A DNA stretch of 64,000 nucleotides from a virus. Shown here one piece after another: positions 63,601-64,000 of the stretch. The notes under the pieces are model-generated. The model saw nothing but the letters and a program-made list of their open reading frames with translations. It searched no databases and was not told where the DNA came from. The stretch lies in IMG/VR virus record IMGVR_UViG_3300048928_000482, positions 1 through 64,000 of that record, one strand, 5' to 3'. Both the position numbers and the translations under genes were made by a program. Positions within the stretch are counted from its first letter, which is position 1. Each line of letters begins with the position of its first letter.

Positions 63601-64000
63601 CGCCCGCCGCGGTCACCGCCGCGTCCGGGGACGTGCTGTGGGTGGAGACCCTGCACGGGCCGGGCGCAGACGGCGAGCCGGGAACGGCGGACGACCGGGT
63701 GCTCGCGCAGGGCAGGTGCGGTCAGGCCGGGGAGACCACCCGGGTCGTCGACGAACCGTGGGTGTCCACCCAGGCCGTGGTCACGCTCGACACCACCGGT
63801 GAGGTGACCTCGATCCCGGTCGCCGGTGACCGGGTGGCCGACCAGATCACCTACGGCGGCGACCACGCGGCCGGGTCGGTCACGGTCGTCGACGCGTACT
63901 TCGCACCGGTCGGGCAGCCGCTGTCGTGCACGGCGGACCAGCACGTCGCAGCCTCGGCACCGGTCGAGCTCGACCTCGGTCTTCAGGCCGAGGAACGGGT
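60654..64000 (+). CDS. Large secreted surface/adhesin-like protein (3' end outside the window)
   Basis: A frame open from 60654 to the window end (more than 1,115 codons). GGAGG lies 5 nt before ATG 60654; an in-frame ATG at 60759 is an alternative. Signal peptide VVAAGATIALAGGLLLAGSG. The first domain (about 85-300) has WVWCINFGLALPAG (Cys112), a helix-rich SSAMAWLLGRL part and a calcium-loop-like DTNGNGQVDPGE (about 260-271). Modules then repeat, each opening with a TQ-type strand: VSTQVANAVVDAG (about 350), METQVAQRVFDQE (about 619), VSTQAVVTLDTTG (about 1037). It resembles Gram-positive adhesins built from cross-linked modules; family assignment is inference. Confidence 0.8.
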   Translation, partial: MRVWSWWPGWKARAVGSSSGGGERPGRSSRPGPGRMRRVVAAGATIALAGGLLLAGSGSATAGDGGRVSAGGAIAGGRAAGDGWLITGVTASGSAFLGPLPDPTGTGDWVWCINFGLALPAGTVSVVRVEDANSSAMAWLLGRLQHDPASLGVADRGLSNAAGSYLVHMNYEEGNKAAVSAEARKAALAAAAWPALRAEADRLWELAVASANPSAQTEVQTYVSNQRTGVISNIGIQNGRGEWIGGIDFTSTLTEGAVFDTNGNGQVDPGESGTSAGTTGSEPVSLNWVATPGIHDVNFDTTYATTRAGLEVLRAGAGVQDGLRKAGDDPQVLASAGVRFRAVGSFQPVVSTQVANAVVDAGEAVPDRVTFAAAPGETWIPGTRVCAAGTFYAPFASEQPAANLVPAGAPVAGTATACVDGPGTVTAGGDVVAQASGFGTWVWTITKAEQANPDLITGDYSDGFFTPGETATARLRMDLSSQVAAATRVISKGQSVVDSFTIAPAGTGDLWLAPEGDPLRVPMVAEISAPVSEAGLAVESVTQQIRFVADSFGTYTTGTEGVPAFESVTASGVYSVRLSVDTAALDDRARYWLQESYHAATDGWWAPEETFTVRMAPVMETQVAQRVFDQESWDVPASFTVVDQVTAALRDPGDVWLTVDGAPVEIGADNSFWGMFDQPMAPTSLSAAPADKLIGTERVVFTGPGTLATGGQTQTTGVGFGTWTTVVQADPLWFDGYESRFFEESETVSVRRAIKHDSIAREYSVDAGDRAFDQVTLARLSPTSGRFEGLGGWAGDATEATLSLYAYPQEPRTVEVPDDAVLVWTRPYADLVSNGVWQIGWGDYGDGDAVYTPDPLGPEGTWYVFVYDHPGDDRHAPFTSAFNDVRERMFDRTGTIAPEVVTRAQVRAGVGESFTDEAIVINAPQGAWLTWKAYGPQDAGWMGPDGREDTADDVPVCTEENLILDTAATGDMVFVHGNGIYTSPAAVTAASGDVLWVETLHGPGADGEPGTADDRVLAQGRCGQAGETTRVVDEPWVSTQAVVTLDTTGEVTSIPVAGDRVADQITYGGDHAAGSVTVVDAYFAPVGQPLSCTADQHVAASAPVELDLGLQAEER

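Noticed and set aside
60390-63944. A minus-strand frame of 1,184 codons.
   Set aside because: Opposite to the large surface-protein gene; Arg/His/Pro-rich composition and no recognisable domain. The plus-strand frame has a signal peptide, a ribosome site and repeated modules.
1-64000. CRISPR array or insertion sequence.
   Set aside because: No regularly spaced identical repeats with unique spacers and no transposase gene were seen; the 12-bp repeats at 17179-17226 are tandem without spacers.

Overview
The window is about 64 kb of very GC-rich DNA. GC-rich third codon positions, WhiB-family regulators, a Tat-type Dyp peroxidase and actinobacterial conjugation-type genes point to an actinomycete, probably Micrococcales (Cellulomonas-like by gene content; this is inference). 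No ribosomal genes or other strong taxonomic markers are present.

1-30,250: the right part of a siphovirus prophage, nearly all on the minus strand. Read right to left it holds a tyrosine integrase beside a truncated tRNA-Asn (right attachment junction), two lipoprotein genes on the plus strand (one an Ltp-type superinfection-exclusion candidate), a divergent repressor/antirepressor switch, then an unusually compact early operon of small genes joined almost everywhere by ATGA, GTGA or TGATG stop/start overlaps. That operon includes a RecE-like exonuclease and its partner, ASCH and DUF4326 proteins, methyltransferases, WhiB, RusA, a replication initiator carrying lambda-ori-like repeats, a DnaB helicase, HNH nucleases and tiny zinc-ribbon proteins. 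It is followed by the late genes: terminase small and large subunits, portal, MuF-like protein, scaffold, HK97-type major capsid, head-tail connectors and major tail protein. Tail assembly and lysis genes, and the other attachment site, lie beyond position 1.

30,250-49,304: a plus-strand cluster typical of actinobacterial integrative or conjugative elements. It opens with a leaderless, divergent regulator pair (XRE / MerR-like), then a three-HTH DNA-binding protein with an internal 14-bp palindrome, a WhiB variant, a DUF2637 (Spd-like) protein, a sigma-region-2-like protein, a large winged-helix Rep-like protein, and a type IV secretion-like set: a VanY-type cell-wall peptidase, a single-pass VirB8-like candidate, two small two-helix proteins, a VirB6/TrbL-like channel protein, an SCO6880-type protein, a VirB4-like ATPase, a two-helix membrane protein and a VirD4/TraG-like ATPase. 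No relaxase or integrase for this element is visible in the window.

49,490-58,817 (minus strand): a three-gene polymorphic-toxin locus, namely a 2,382-residue secreted Rhs/YD-repeat protein with a ParB-like C-terminal toxin candidate, an overlapping SUKH immunity protein, and an overlapping TTG-started KptA/Tpt1 RNA 2'-phosphotransferase. A Tat/lipoprotein Dyp-type peroxidase follows with Glu in place of the usual distal Asp.

59,435-64,000 (plus strand): a secreted Ala-rich coiled-coil protein and the 5' part of a very large secreted surface protein with an adhesin-like N-terminal domain and repeated modules, cut by the window end.
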